From Stenotrophomonas maltophilia D457 (GTDB taxonomy: Bacteria; Pseudomonadota; Gammaproteobacteria; Xanthomonadales; Xanthomonadaceae), in NCBI RefSeq assembly GCF_000284595.1, contig NC_017671.1, positions 467,001 to 531,000 on the forward strand: a stretch of DNA of 64,000 nt, read 5' to 3'. This document shows positions 16,628-25,114 of this stretch, piece by piece. Numbering within the stretch: the stretch's first letter is position 1; the number at the start of each line of letters is the position of its first letter. The position numbers and the translations under genes were made by a program. Under the pieces are notes generated by a model. The model saw nothing but the letters and a program-made list of their open reading frames with translations, did no database searches and was not told the origin of the DNA.

Positions 16628-16790
16628 ATGCACGCGGATCTCAAATATCACTCGGACCCGCACACGTGCCGCCACGGCTGAACTTTTGTGTTCCGTAGGC
16701 GCGGCGCCACTGCCGGAGTGCATCCAGCGCCGCACGATATTCATCGGCAGGCGTCCAGCCCGCCGCTGGGCAATGTGAAGCCAGTTCAGG
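16628..16790 (-). pseudogene. Decayed TonB-C-terminal-like fragment
   Basis: Fragments of the same domain as 15841-16267 appear in different frames: YRAALDALRQWRRA in one, then KSSAVAARVRVRVIFEIRV with stop near 16628 in another. No start or signal peptide is in frame. It is probably the tail of a duplicated and eroded copy. Confidence 0.4.
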
Positions 16791-16851
16791 TCCTGCCGGC
16801 CGGTGCGGTGTATAAACTGCCGACACGTGAGTGCCCGAATGTGAGGAACGG

Positions 16852-17475
16852 ATGCGACACCTACTGAGGCCATGGATGGTACTGCTGCCCCTCCTTATGG
16901 GCGGCTGTGGCACGCCGGCACCCCAGATGTATGGCGATGGTTTCCCTGTCGCAAAGCCGATGGACCTGGTCCATGCAGGTGCGACGGTAGAGGCGCGTTT
17001 CGAACTGCCACCGCCTTGGGAGAAAGATCCCAAGCCTCGCACGTTCCTGATCGGATTCCGTACCGGTGGGCCTGCCAAGCGTCCGGACATGAAGCCGGGC
17101 GATGTCGACTTCCTTGAAGGCGCCCGGATTCCCCTGAAGGTGCAGCTGTGGAAGCTGGAGGGGGACACCGAAACACCCATAGCACTGCAGGTATTGAATC
17201 GCGATCTGCCTGCTGTCTGGCAGGGCAGCCGATATCAACCGGCCAAGGGCGATGTGTACGAATACAGGAGCGCCGTCGGCGCGGATTCGAACAGTCTGGT
17301 CAATGCAGGAAAGTACGACATGTCCCTGGCCTACAGGGAGTACGAAGTGGCCCGTGCTGATTCCGGGGATCTGACGGCCGGTAAGTACCGGCTGAAGGTG
17401 ACCAACCTTCAGGCAAATCCGGAAGTTGAACATCTCAACATCGAGCTTCTCGTCGCCAACTACAACGTGAAATAG
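16852..17475 (+). CDS. Lipoprotein, probable immunity protein for the next gene
   Basis: 207 aa. The ATG at 16852 has a ribosome-binding site (gagga) and begins a lipoprotein signal MRHLLRPWMVLLPLLMGGCG (lipobox Cys19). The mature part starts with PMDLVHAGATVEARFELPPP, a pattern shared with the lipoproteins at 19533, 22658 and 23308 and reminiscent of DUF5625-type immunity proteins. It ends 4 bases before an XVIPCD effector gene. In the Xanthomonadaceae killing T4SS, effectors (X-Tfe) are paired with periplasmic lipoprotein inhibitors (X-Tfi), so a role in neutralising that effector in the periplasm is inferred from position and type. Confidence 0.7.
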   Translation: MRHLLRPWMVLLPLLMGGCGTPAPQMYGDGFPVAKPMDLVHAGATVEARFELPPPWEKDPKPRTFLIGFRTGGPAKRPDMKPGDVDFLEGARIPLKVQLWKLEGDTETPIALQVLNRDLPAVWQGSRYQPAKGDVYEYRSAVGADSNSLVNAGKYDMSLAYREYEVARADSGDLTAGKYRLKVTNLQANPEVEHLNIELLVANYNVK

Positions 17476-17479
17476 GACT

Positions 17480-18454
17480 ATGGACAGTCAAGCGAATAGT
17501 GCAGCCGCACCCCAGGAAGGCAAGAAGGGGCCCTACACCGTCACGGTCTACCTCGCTGCCCCGGGGACACCTGTTGCAGGCAAGGATGGCACGACCCACT
17601 CATCTTCGGCGGGCCATGCCTACTTCATGGTTGCCGATGGTGACAAGAAAGACGGATATGGGTTCTCACCAATAAAGACGGGGATCACCGGGCCTGGGCA
17701 CGTGGTCAAGGGGGAATTCGAGACCTATCAGAACCCTCGGTTCTCCTACACGCTCGAGATCACCAAGGATCAATATGACAAGTTGAAGGCGTACGGCGAG
17801 GCGAGCGTCAATCGCGATCAGGACCGTTTCAATCTCAACTACAACGGTTTGTCGAACAGCTGTGTCGACTACGTGTGGACAGGCCTTGGTCAGGCCGGTC
17901 TGCGACCCAAGCTGGAGAAGCCCAATCCCGACTTCGAAGGGACGATGAAGGTGCTTCCGAACATCGATGCGCTGAAGAGCATCCCCAAGCCGTTCCCCGA
18001 TAGCAAGCTCAATTCGACGCACGAGAACCCCCTTCCCAAGAAGCAAACCACGTTGCAGAAGCTGTTGACCGAGGTGGAGGGCGAACTGCCGCCGCAGGAG
18101 CGTTTGGCTGCACTGTCGCCGGAATCGCAGCAGCTGTTTGACCGCATGCGATCGGAGCTGCCTGAGAAGGTGAGCGATGCGCAGGTGATGTCAGCGATGG
18201 TTGCTGCGCGGGAGAACGGCATTCACCAGCCGCAACAGCTGCGCGATGTGGTGCTGCAGGAAGAGAAGATCTTCGTGATGGGCACGACGCCTGGCTTCAG
18301 GGCCATGGTGGATCTGAACCAGCCTCAGCAAAGCCTTGAGGAGGGGCTGGCCCGCAGTCAGCAGATCGACACGCGAGTGACTGAGCAGACCCGTCAGGAA
18401 ACGCAGCAGCGCGAGGCGGCAACCCAGACGTCCGGCGGCAGGCAGATGGGCTAG
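17480..18454 (+). CDS. XVIPCD effector of the X-type IV secretion system (X-Tfe), copy 1
   Basis: 324 aa, no signal peptide. Residues 18-145 form a domain shared with the next two effectors: YTVTVYLAAPGTP, AGHAYFMVADGD (His46), FSYTLEITKDQYDKL and SNSCVDYVWTGL (Cys128). A His-then-Cys order with NxC is seen in permuted papain-like folds (NlpC/P60-LRAT type), so an amidase, peptidase or acyltransferase activity is inferred. The C-terminal 110 residues fit a diverged XVIPCD, the signal recognised by VirD4 (SPESQQLFDRM, then QQLRDVVLQEEKIFVMG), with a Gln/Arg/Glu-rich tail. The secretion machinery is not in this window. Confidence 0.75.
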   Translation: MDSQANSAAAPQEGKKGPYTVTVYLAAPGTPVAGKDGTTHSSSAGHAYFMVADGDKKDGYGFSPIKTGITGPGHVVKGEFETYQNPRFSYTLEITKDQYDKLKAYGEASVNRDQDRFNLNYNGLSNSCVDYVWTGLGQAGLRPKLEKPNPDFEGTMKVLPNIDALKSIPKPFPDSKLNSTHENPLPKKQTTLQKLLTEVEGELPPQERLAALSPESQQLFDRMRSELPEKVSDAQVMSAMVAARENGIHQPQQLRDVVLQEEKIFVMGTTPGFRAMVDLNQPQQSLEEGLARSQQIDTRVTEQTRQETQQREAATQTSGGRQMG

Positions 18455-18609
18455 TGCCGCCACCCGCGCGCTTTCGCGGCGCTGGTACTGCATGCTGGCT
18501 CACATATTCAGCAAGTCGCGATCGGCGTCCTCTATTCCTCCACCTGTCCCCCATCCCACCTATGCCATCATCCGCCCAGGACCGCAGCACCCAACAAGGC
18601 TGAGCAGGC

Positions 18610-19536
18610 ATGGAGCAGGCAACTCGCTACACCGTAACCCTTTATCTGGCCGCGCCCGGCACCCCGCTGAAAAGTGGGGGCATCTCGCCGCGCGGCCACA
18701 TGTACCTGCAGGTCGCTGCGGGCGACGAGGCCCACAGCTACGGCTTCGCACCACCGCGCCAGGCGCCGGGCGAAGCCCGCACCGGCGTGCAGTACGCGCA
18801 GGTGCGCCACGACGATGCCGACCAGCATCTGGACCCGTACTACAGCCGCACCCTAGAAATCACCGAGGAGCATTACGGCTGCCTGCGTGATTTCGCCGAG
18901 GAACCGGCCGAGTTCGAATTCGATGTGGATCGCCCGGCCACCATCAACCGTTGCAGCGATTTCGTCTGGGCGGCGCTGCACTATGCGGGCTTGCATCCGC
19001 TGCCGGCGCCGCTGGATGGCGGCAGCAACCTGGGCGAGTTCGCGGTGCTGTTCAACCTGCCAGAGATCCAGTGCATTGCCGCGCCGTTCCCGGGCAGTGA
19101 TCTGAATGCCGAGACCCATCATGCGATGCCCGAGCGCGAGGCCGAGCATCATCGCCAGGGCGACCGCGCCAGCGATGAGCCGCCGCCGACGCCGATTGAA
19201 GTGGCCGGCACGCTGCTGGACCCTTCGCATCCGGACCATCGCCTGTTCTCGCAGCTGATCCAGAAAGTGGCCGAACTGGACGCAGCGCACGGCCGCCCGT
19301 TCGATGCGGCCAGCCAGCGCATCAGCGCCAGCCTGCTGGTGCTGGCCAAGCAGAACAACCTCTCGCGCGTGGACCACGTGCTGCTCAGCCAACCGACCCA
19401 GAACAGCCACGCCGCCGAGAGCATCTTCATCGTGCAGGGCGACCGCAACGACCCAGGGCACCGCCGCGCCAGCATCGCCACCGAGGTGGCGGCCAAGACC
19501 GATGTGGCCGATTCGCTGCGGTTGAAGGAGCAATGA
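18610..19536 (+). CDS. XVIPCD effector (X-Tfe), copy 2
   Basis: 308 aa. The N-terminal domain is shared with the genes at 17480 and 20171: YTVTLYLAAPGTP, SPRGHMYLQVAAGDE (His30), YSRTLEITEEHYGCL and INRCSDFVWAALHYAGL (Cys115). A classical XVIPCD covers roughly residues 203-308: SHPDHRLFSQLIQKVAELD, RPFDAASQRISASL, the hallmark LSRVDHVLLS (251-260) and SIFIVQGDRNDPGHRRAS. It should be delivered by the T4SS into competing bacteria. Its stop overlaps the start of a lipoprotein (ATGA at 19533), the expected immunity partner. The Gln-rich tail is short. Confidence 0.85.
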   Translation: MEQATRYTVTLYLAAPGTPLKSGGISPRGHMYLQVAAGDEAHSYGFAPPRQAPGEARTGVQYAQVRHDDADQHLDPYYSRTLEITEEHYGCLRDFAEEPAEFEFDVDRPATINRCSDFVWAALHYAGLHPLPAPLDGGSNLGEFAVLFNLPEIQCIAAPFPGSDLNAETHHAMPEREAEHHRQGDRASDEPPPTPIEVAGTLLDPSHPDHRLFSQLIQKVAELDAAHGRPFDAASQRISASLLVLAKQNNLSRVDHVLLSQPTQNSHAAESIFIVQGDRNDPGHRRASIATEVAAKTDVADSLRLKEQ

Positions 19537-20168
19537 CGCGGCCACTTCGGCGGGGGCTGGTGGTACTGGCGGTGCTGGGCGCGCTGACGGCATGCCGTGC
19601 GTCACCAGCGCCTGAGGTTGCGCCGCCCCTGCTGACGCGCGCACAGGCCGAGGCCCGCACGGTTGTGCCGTTCACGCGGGCCGTGCAGTTGCAGAAGGCC
19701 GGTCGGATTGCCGAGGTCACGTTTGATTTGCCGGCGGCCCAGAAGCCGGCCATTCCGATCCTGAACATTGGGTTGCGGCTGCAGGATACCGACGCGCGAC
19801 GGCTGCTGGATGCTTCGGAGAAGATCACTCTCGGACGTTTGCCAGCGCGGCTACGCCTGGAGCGGATTGATGGCAGCGCGGCTCGTCATGTACAGCTCTG
19901 GCAGCGTACCCGCGATGGACGCGACTCGCAGAAGATCGGGGATGATGGCGTGGTCACAGACCTGACGACGGGGAGTGTGGACATCAACAGCTTGGCCGAG
20001 GCCGGGTTGTACTCTGAAGACGTGCTCTATCGCACGCTGCAGCTGGCGCAGGTCGGAGGCATTGCACCCGGGCGCTACGTTCTGCGGGTCGACCTTGTGG
20101 AGGATCGACCCCAGCTGGACGGCCTGAAAGCAGAACTGATCGTTGGCTACCAATCACTAGGAAAGTAG
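19533..20168 (+). CDS. Lipoprotein, probable immunity protein between two effectors
   Basis: 211 aa with lipobox LTAC (Cys21) after MTRPLRRGLVVLAVLGA. The mature segment VQLQKAGRIAEVTFDLP resembles the other lipoproteins of the cluster. Its start overlaps the upstream effector's stop and its end is 2 bases before the next effector's ATG, so the three genes form one operon. It could protect against either or both. Periplasmic location fits inhibition of effectors acting on the cell envelope. Confidence 0.7.
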   Translation: MTRPLRRGLVVLAVLGALTACRASPAPEVAPPLLTRAQAEARTVVPFTRAVQLQKAGRIAEVTFDLPAAQKPAIPILNIGLRLQDTDARRLLDASEKITLGRLPARLRLERIDGSAARHVQLWQRTRDGRDSQKIGDDGVVTDLTTGSVDINSLAEAGLYSEDVLYRTLQLAQVGGIAPGRYVLRVDLVEDRPQLDGLKAELIVGYQSLGK

Positions 20169-20170
20169 AC

Positions 20171-21184
20171 ATGCACAAGGACGATGCCGAACGCTACAGC
20201 GTAACCATCCATCTGGCGGCCCCCGGCACGCCGCGCTACGGCCGTGATGCCGAGGGAAACAGGTTTCTGCTGGAGCCTTCGTTCGCGGGGCACATGTTCC
20301 TGTCGCTGCGCCGTTCGGGTGAAGCCTTGCCGGAGAGCATTGGTTTCACCCACGCAGGCACCAAGGACGAGCCGAACAGGGGCAAAGTCGATGACATGGA
20401 CGTGTCGGTCTACGACAAGCCCCGCTTCGAGCGCACGATCGAGATCAGCAAGGCGCAGTACGACCGCATCCTCGAGTTCTCGGCAGACCCGAAGAAGCAC
20501 GGCTTCGACATGAACTACGACTTCTTCTCCAACGCCTGCACCGATTTCGCCTGGGGTGCCCTGAACCACGCAGGCCTGCGCCCGGTCGGGCTGGCCGGGG
20601 AGATCACCAACTACGAGGGCGCCACCAGGGTCCTGGACAACATCCGCGCCGTCAACGCCATTCCGCAGCAGGTGAAGGGCAGCGAGCTGGACGGGGTGCA
20701 GTGGAACCCGATGCCGAAGCAGACCTTCCGCGAGTGGATGTTCACCGAGAACGGCGAGCAGTGGCGCGGCAACAGCACCCTCGCGGCAAGCGGCACGCCC
20801 GCAGACCCGGCGCACGGGGATCATGCCCGTCTCAACCAGATCCACCAGCAGGTGGCCGACCTCGGCGCTTTCGGTGCACGCAACGGCAATGTCAGTGCCA
20901 GCCTGCTCGCGCTGTCGAAGGAGCAGCAGTTTTCGCGCGTGGACGAAGTGGTGCTGGGCGAGCAGCGCGGTGATACCGCGCCGAAGCTGTTCATCGTGCA
21001 GGGGGACCGCGGTGACCCGGCACACCAGCGCGCCAGCATGCCGGCGGAGCTGGCAGCGCAGGCACCGGTAGAGGCCTCGTTCGAACGGGTGGCGCAGATG
21101 CAGCAGAACCTGCCGCAGCGCGATGTGCAGCGGCTGCAGGAAGAGCAGCAACTGCAACAGAGCCACGGCCCGCGGATGGCATAG
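20171..21184 (+). CDS. XVIPCD effector (X-Tfe), copy 3
   Basis: 337 aa. The N-terminal domain follows the family pattern: YSVTIHLAAPGTP, PSFAGHMFLSLRRSGE (His41), RFERTIEISKAQYDRIL and SNACTDFAWGALNHAGL (Cys123). The C-terminal XVIPCD (about 215-337) has HARLNQIHQQVADLG, FSRVDEVVLG, PKLFIVQGDRGDPAHQRAS and a Gln-rich tail ending SHGPRMA. His/Cys spacing is conserved across all three copies (82-85 residues), supporting a common catalytic fold. No immunity gene follows directly; the upstream lipoprotein at 19533 or the pair at 22658-23880 are candidates. Confidence 0.85.
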   Translation: MHKDDAERYSVTIHLAAPGTPRYGRDAEGNRFLLEPSFAGHMFLSLRRSGEALPESIGFTHAGTKDEPNRGKVDDMDVSVYDKPRFERTIEISKAQYDRILEFSADPKKHGFDMNYDFFSNACTDFAWGALNHAGLRPVGLAGEITNYEGATRVLDNIRAVNAIPQQVKGSELDGVQWNPMPKQTFREWMFTENGEQWRGNSTLAASGTPADPAHGDHARLNQIHQQVADLGAFGARNGNVSASLLALSKEQQFSRVDEVVLGEQRGDTAPKLFIVQGDRGDPAHQRASMPAELAAQAPVEASFERVAQMQQNLPQRDVQRLQEEQQLQQSHGPRMA

Positions 21185-21368
21185 CCGGCGGGTAGCGCCA
21201 AGGTCGAACGTCTGCCATGCCCGCGCCGGCGCACGCCACGCCCCCCCACCTGCTACCATTCCCCCGCAACCCCAGCCAGCCCACCCGCGCAGACAGATGC
21301 AGGTCGGGCCGTCGCAGTACGGCCCAGCGAGCCAGGACACCTTCCCGTGCCCATTCAAGGACGCTCGC

Positions 21369-22514
21369 ATGTTCCGTACTCCTCTCTTCCGCTCGGCCGC
21401 CCTGGCCGTTGCCGTTTCGCTCAGCCTCGGCGCGCCTTCTGCATTCGCCGACAATGCGCCCGCCGCCAGCGCCACCGCCGCCGTGCAGCGCCAGGCCGTG
21501 GCCAAGGGCCTGTACGAGCTGGCCTACAGCCCGAAACAGAACGCCTTGTTCGTGGCCTCCTCCGGCGGTTTCGGCGATGACGCCGGCCCGGCCCAGGTGC
21601 TGCGCCTGAATCCGGCCACGCTGGCCGTGGAAACCCGCATCCCGCTGGAGCGCAAGGCGTTTGGCGTGGTGCTGGATGACGCCCACAACCGCCTGTACGT
21701 GGGCAACACCGTGGACCTGTCGGTGACCGTGGTCGACACCGCGCGGAACAAGGCCGTCGGCACCATCCAGTTGATGGAGAAGAAGACCGGCAAGGACGGC
21801 AAGGCCGCCTACACCCACGACCTGCGCGAGCTGGTGGTCGACAGCGCCGCCAACCGCCTGTACGTGACCGGCCACAGCAGCCAGCCGGACGTGAGCAGCG
21901 TGCTGTTCGTGATCGATACCACCACGCTGAGGGTGATCAACACCATCGATGGCCTGGGCAATGCCAAGGCACCGGGCCTGGCGCTGGATGTCGCCAACAA
22001 GCGCGTCTACACCAGCAACCTGTTGGCCGAGCTGGTGGTGGTGGGCACCGATTCGAACAAGGTGGTGGCGCAGCACAGGATCGCTGCCGAGCAGCCGATG
22101 AACATCGCGCTGGACCCGGCCGGCAAGCGCCTGTTCGTGACCGACCAGGGCTCGGAATTCCTGCGTGGCTACCAGGCCAAGAGCAGCGGCCTGGTCAGCA
22201 AGCATCCGGGCCAGCGGGTGCTGGTGCTGGACCGCAGTACCGGCAGGGAACTGGCCAGCATCCCGACCGATGCCGGCCCGCTGGGCATCCTGCTGGATGC
22301 ACCGCGCAAGCGCCTGTACGTGACCAACCGCGAAGCCGGTACGGTTACCGCGTACAACAGTGACAGCTACCAGAAGGTGGCGACCTACAAGGTGCCGACC
22401 CACCCGAACAGCCTGGCGCTGGATGCGAAGAACAACGTGCTGTTCGTGAGCATCAAGAACGGCGAGAAGGATGACAAGGGCGCTGACGAGAGCGTGGCGC
22501 GCATCCAGCTGTAA
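21369..22514 (+). CDS. YncE-like periplasmic beta-propeller protein
   Basis: 381 aa from the ATG at 21369, with signal peptide MFRTPLFRSAALAVAVSLSL...SAFA. Repeated blade motifs follow: LAYSPKQNALFVAS, VVLDDAHNRLYVGN, LVVDSAANRLYVTG, LALDVANKRVYTSN, IALDPAGKRLFVTD, ILLDAPRKRLYVTN and LALDAKNNVLFVSI, seven in all, as in YncE. YncE-type proteins are exported propellers linked to iron regulation and DNA binding in E. coli; the role here is unknown. It sits between effector genes and lipoproteins but does not resemble either. Confidence 0.85.
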   Translation: MFRTPLFRSAALAVAVSLSLGAPSAFADNAPAASATAAVQRQAVAKGLYELAYSPKQNALFVASSGGFGDDAGPAQVLRLNPATLAVETRIPLERKAFGVVLDDAHNRLYVGNTVDLSVTVVDTARNKAVGTIQLMEKKTGKDGKAAYTHDLRELVVDSAANRLYVTGHSSQPDVSSVLFVIDTTTLRVINTIDGLGNAKAPGLALDVANKRVYTSNLLAELVVVGTDSNKVVAQHRIAAEQPMNIALDPAGKRLFVTDQGSEFLRGYQAKSSGLVSKHPGQRVLVLDRSTGRELASIPTDAGPLGILLDAPRKRLYVTNREAGTVTAYNSDSYQKVATYKVPTHPNSLALDAKNNVLFVSIKNGEKDDKGADESVARIQL

Positions 22515-22555
22515 GGCGCTGACGCAAGGCCCCGCGCCGTCGCGCGTCGCATGAG

Positions 22556-22587
22556 GAAGGCAGGGCGCAGGCTCTGCCTTCTTCTTT
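22556..22587 (+). terminator. Intrinsic terminator of the YncE-like gene
   Basis: Stem aaggcag / ctgcctt (22557-22563 and 22574-22580) followed by cttcttt. Confidence 0.7.
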
Positions 22588-22657
22588 GCCCGGTTGCAGT
22601 GCAATAGGCTGCCCGCTAGGGTTGAAGCCCATGGCAGGGAGCCAAAGGATCTGAATC

Positions 22658-23230
22658 ATGCTGGCTATCCGCCGCTGGCTGCGCGCCGGCCTGATCTTCA
22701 CGCTGGCGGGTGCACTCGGCGCCTGCAGCCGCATACCGGATGCACCGGAGCCGCTGGATCTGGTCAAGCCGATCAACGTGACCCAGTCTGGCCAAGCGGT
22801 GCGGTTCGAGTTCGAGACGAATGCCCGCAACTTCCACCCGGGTCGCACGTATGCGCTGGAGCTGGAGTTGCAGCGCCAAGAGACGCGAAAGCCCGACGAG
22901 CCTGACGTGGGCACAATGCGGATCCCGTTCGAGGTGATCCTGCAGCAATGGCGTGCTGATGCCTGGAAGGATGTTCCCACCTACGACAGCCATCAAGCCG
23001 GGGTGCTCAATGCCGGTGAGCAGCTTCCGGAATGGCATGCATCCGGCGAATGGCGGTATACGTCGCCGCACATGGGCAGTGATGGCCAGTACACGCTGAG
23101 CCTGGTTGCTCTGCCAGTGGAAATTGACTCCCGCTACCGCGTGGACGTGCGCACGGTGCAGAGGACCGAGGCACTGCAGGATTACTCGGCCCGCTTGCGG
23201 ATCCATGCCGCCCGTCCCGCCGGAAAGTAA
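22658..23230 (+). CDS. Lipoprotein of the immunity-like family, tandem copy 1
   Basis: 190 aa with lipobox LGAC (Cys23) after MLAIRRWLRAGLIFTLAGA. The mature protein begins SRIPDAPEPLDLVKPINVTQ and continues with a beta-rich body (QAVRFEFETNARNFHPGRTY). The DLVKP...V.FEF pattern ties it to 16852-17475 and to DUF5625-like immunity proteins. It is followed 77 bases later by a paralogue with a nearly identical first third. No effector is adjacent on the same strand; an orphan XVIPCD gene lies convergent beyond the second copy. Confidence 0.7.
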   Translation: MLAIRRWLRAGLIFTLAGALGACSRIPDAPEPLDLVKPINVTQSGQAVRFEFETNARNFHPGRTYALELELQRQETRKPDEPDVGTMRIPFEVILQQWRADAWKDVPTYDSHQAGVLNAGEQLPEWHASGEWRYTSPHMGSDGQYTLSLVALPVEIDSRYRVDVRTVQRTEALQDYSARLRIHAARPAGK

Positions 23231-23307
23231 TCAATCGCCTGGTTGCGGCGCCACTGGTCGCTCGCCAGGATAGGTACTTCATGGCAGGACGCCAAAGGGT
23301 CTTCATC

Positions 23308-23880
23308 ATGCTGGGTATCCACCGCTGGCTGCGCGCCGGCCTGATCTTCACGCTGGTGGGTGCACTCGGCGCCTGCAGCCGCATACCGGATGCACCGGAG
23401 CCGCTGGATCTGGTCAAGCCGATCAACCTTGCCGAGCCAGGCCAGACGGTGCGGTTCGAGTTCAAGACGAATCCCCGCAGTTTCTATCCGGGTCGACCCT
23501 ACGTGCTGGATCTTGAGGTGCAGCGACATGGCCCCGGGCCTGACAGTGGGCCTGACATGGACAATGTTCATGTTCCCTTCCAGCTGTCCCTGCAGCGCTG
23601 GGTCGCAGGTGCCTGGCAGGACGTTGCAACGTCTGATGTCCATCAGGCAAGGGCGCGCAGTCTGGGTCAGCCGCTACCCGAATGGCATGAGTCGGCAGAC
23701 TGGCGCTACGCGCATCAGGTATCGATGGACGCCAGCCGATACAGGTTGAGCATCGTCACCCTGCCGATGGAAACCGATGCCCGCTACCGCCTCGATGTGC
23801 GCACGGTGCAGCCCACCCTCTTGCTCCAGCATTACCCGGCACAGCTGCGGGTCCACGCGGACCCTCTGTCGGGAAAATGA
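23308..23880 (+). CDS. Lipoprotein of the immunity-like family, tandem copy 2
   Basis: 190 aa. The ATG at 23308 aligns with the start of copy 1; an in-frame ATG nine codons upstream is a relic of a duplicated leader. Signal, lipobox (Cys23) and the first 50 residues (SRIPDAPEPLDLVKPIN) are almost identical to copy 1, while the rest (NPRSFYPGRPYVLDLEVQRH...) differs widely. Conservation of the anchor with divergence of the body suggests selection for different binding partners. Confidence 0.7.
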   Translation: MLGIHRWLRAGLIFTLVGALGACSRIPDAPEPLDLVKPINLAEPGQTVRFEFKTNPRSFYPGRPYVLDLEVQRHGPGPDSGPDMDNVHVPFQLSLQRWVAGAWQDVATSDVHQARARSLGQPLPEWHESADWRYAHQVSMDASRYRLSIVTLPMETDARYRLDVRTVQPTLLLQHYPAQLRVHADPLSGK

Positions 23881-23921
23881 TCAGAGACTTGCGCCGCTCC
23901 GCCAACAACGCTGGAGGCGGC

Positions 23922-24338
23922 TCAGCCCAGACGGTGTGCCGGGTTCTGCTGCTGCTCCTGCTCACGGATCTGCTGTTCGGGCACTAACCCCACGGCCGGC
24001 TGCTGCGGGGCCAACCCCAACTTCTGCATCGACTGCTCCACCGGCGTCTGCGCCGCTACGGCCGTCGGCATCATCGCGCGCAGGTGCGCCGGATTGGCCG
24101 GGTCGCCCTGCACCACGAAGACGTTGTGCCCGGCCGGGTGCTGGGCCGTGGCGTTGCTGACCAGCACGTGGTCGACCTGCTGCAGGCCCTGCTCGCGGGC
24201 GAGCACGGTCAGGCTGGCGGTCAGGCGCTCGCTGGTCTGGTCGAACGGACGCCCATGCTGGGCGTCCAGTGCGGCCACGCCCTGACGGATCTGCTGGTTG
24301 AGGCCGTAGTCGGGGTGGTTGGGGGTGATCTCTGCCAT
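23922..24338 (-). CDS. Stand-alone XVIPCD protein
   Basis: 138 aa from the ATG at 24338. Almost the whole protein is an XVIPCD: NHPDYGLNQQIRQGVAALDA, RPFDQTSERLTASLTVLARE, GLQQVDHVLVS (51-61), HNVFVVQGDPANPAHLRAMM and a Gln-rich tail (EQQIREQEQQQNPAHRLG). There is no room for a toxin domain. It may be a truncated effector, or a small adaptor or decoy for the secretion machinery. It is convergent with the lipoprotein pair. Confidence 0.8.
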   Translation of the reverse strand: MAEITPNHPDYGLNQQIRQGVAALDAQHGRPFDQTSERLTASLTVLAREQGLQQVDHVLVSNATAQHPAGHNVFVVQGDPANPAHLRAMMPTAVAAQTPVEQSMQKLGLAPQQPAVGLVPEQQIREQEQQQNPAHRLG

Positions 24339-24413
24339 GGCGATCGAACGGTAGCGGTGGGTCGGGGTCAACCCCGCCAGTATAGATCCGGCCGGTGAAG
24401 GGCGCCGGAAAGG

Positions 24414-24893
24414 TCAGTCCGCCGGCCGGTGGTCATAGCTGATCACCCGTTCGGCCAGCCAGTGCCCGTCCACGCGGCGCCAGACCTGGATGAAACGGGC
24501 CTGGCCGACCCAGTGCTCCACGCCGTCCTTGCCGCGCTCGTGGAAGCGGTGGTCGCCGATTTCCAGCGCCCGCTCGTCGTGCAGCGGGAATACCTGCAGC
24601 GAGGAGTCCACCAGCTCGCGCCGCAGGCGCCAGCCGTCCTTGCGCGCGTTGTCGCACAGGTTGGCCACGCTGCGGCGGAAATCCTCGCGGTTGCTGGCCG
24701 ACTTGCCGTCCTTGTCATGGAAGAACTCCATGTCTTCGGTGGTCATCGCGGCGGCCTTGTCGGCGTCGCAGGCCTCGAAGGCGACGGCGAACAACTGGCT
24801 GTCGGCCTGGCGGATCTGTTCGCGCAGGTCATCGACGGGCGACGGTGCTGCGGCGAGGCCGGCGGCCAGCAAGGGCAGGGTGAGCAGCAGCAT
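24414..24893 (-). CDS. Exported NTF2/SnoaL-like (DUF4440-type) protein
   Basis: 159 aa from the ATG at 24893 with a signal peptide (MLLLTLPLLAAGLAAA). The body fits a cone-shaped NTF2-like fold: LREQIRQADSQLFAVAFEA, MTTEDMEFFHDKDGKSASN, NLCDNARKDGW, and the C-terminal strands ARFIQVWRRVDGHWLAERVI. Such proteins bind small molecules or have isomerase-like activity; no substrate can be inferred. It lies divergent from the alpha/beta hydrolase gene at 25115. Confidence 0.75.
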   Translation of the reverse strand: MLLLTLPLLAAGLAAAPSPVDDLREQIRQADSQLFAVAFEACDADKAAAMTTEDMEFFHDKDGKSASNREDFRRSVANLCDNARKDGWRLRRELVDSSLQVFPLHDERALEIGDHRFHERGKDGVEHWVGQARFIQVWRRVDGHWLAERVISYDHRPAD

Positions 24894-25114
24894 GGCAAGA
24901 CTCCCGGGGATGGTCTGCGCAGGCTGACATGCCGGTGACCACGGCGGTACGGCGCTGCGACGAAACCGCCTGGGCGCGGTGCGAAGGCCGGCCAGGCCGG
25001 TGCGGCTTCGCGTGGCGGCATGTGCAGGCGATGTCATGAGGGGGCGTGATTCCCTCACGGCTGCCACAGGACGCGGCCGCTAGCCTGCACTCCTCCCCTT
25101 CCACAGGAGCGCCC

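Noticed and set aside
16852..21184. Type VI secretion effectors
   Set aside because: No PAAR, VgrG or MIX-like parts; the C-terminal domains fit XVIPCD of the X-type IV system better.
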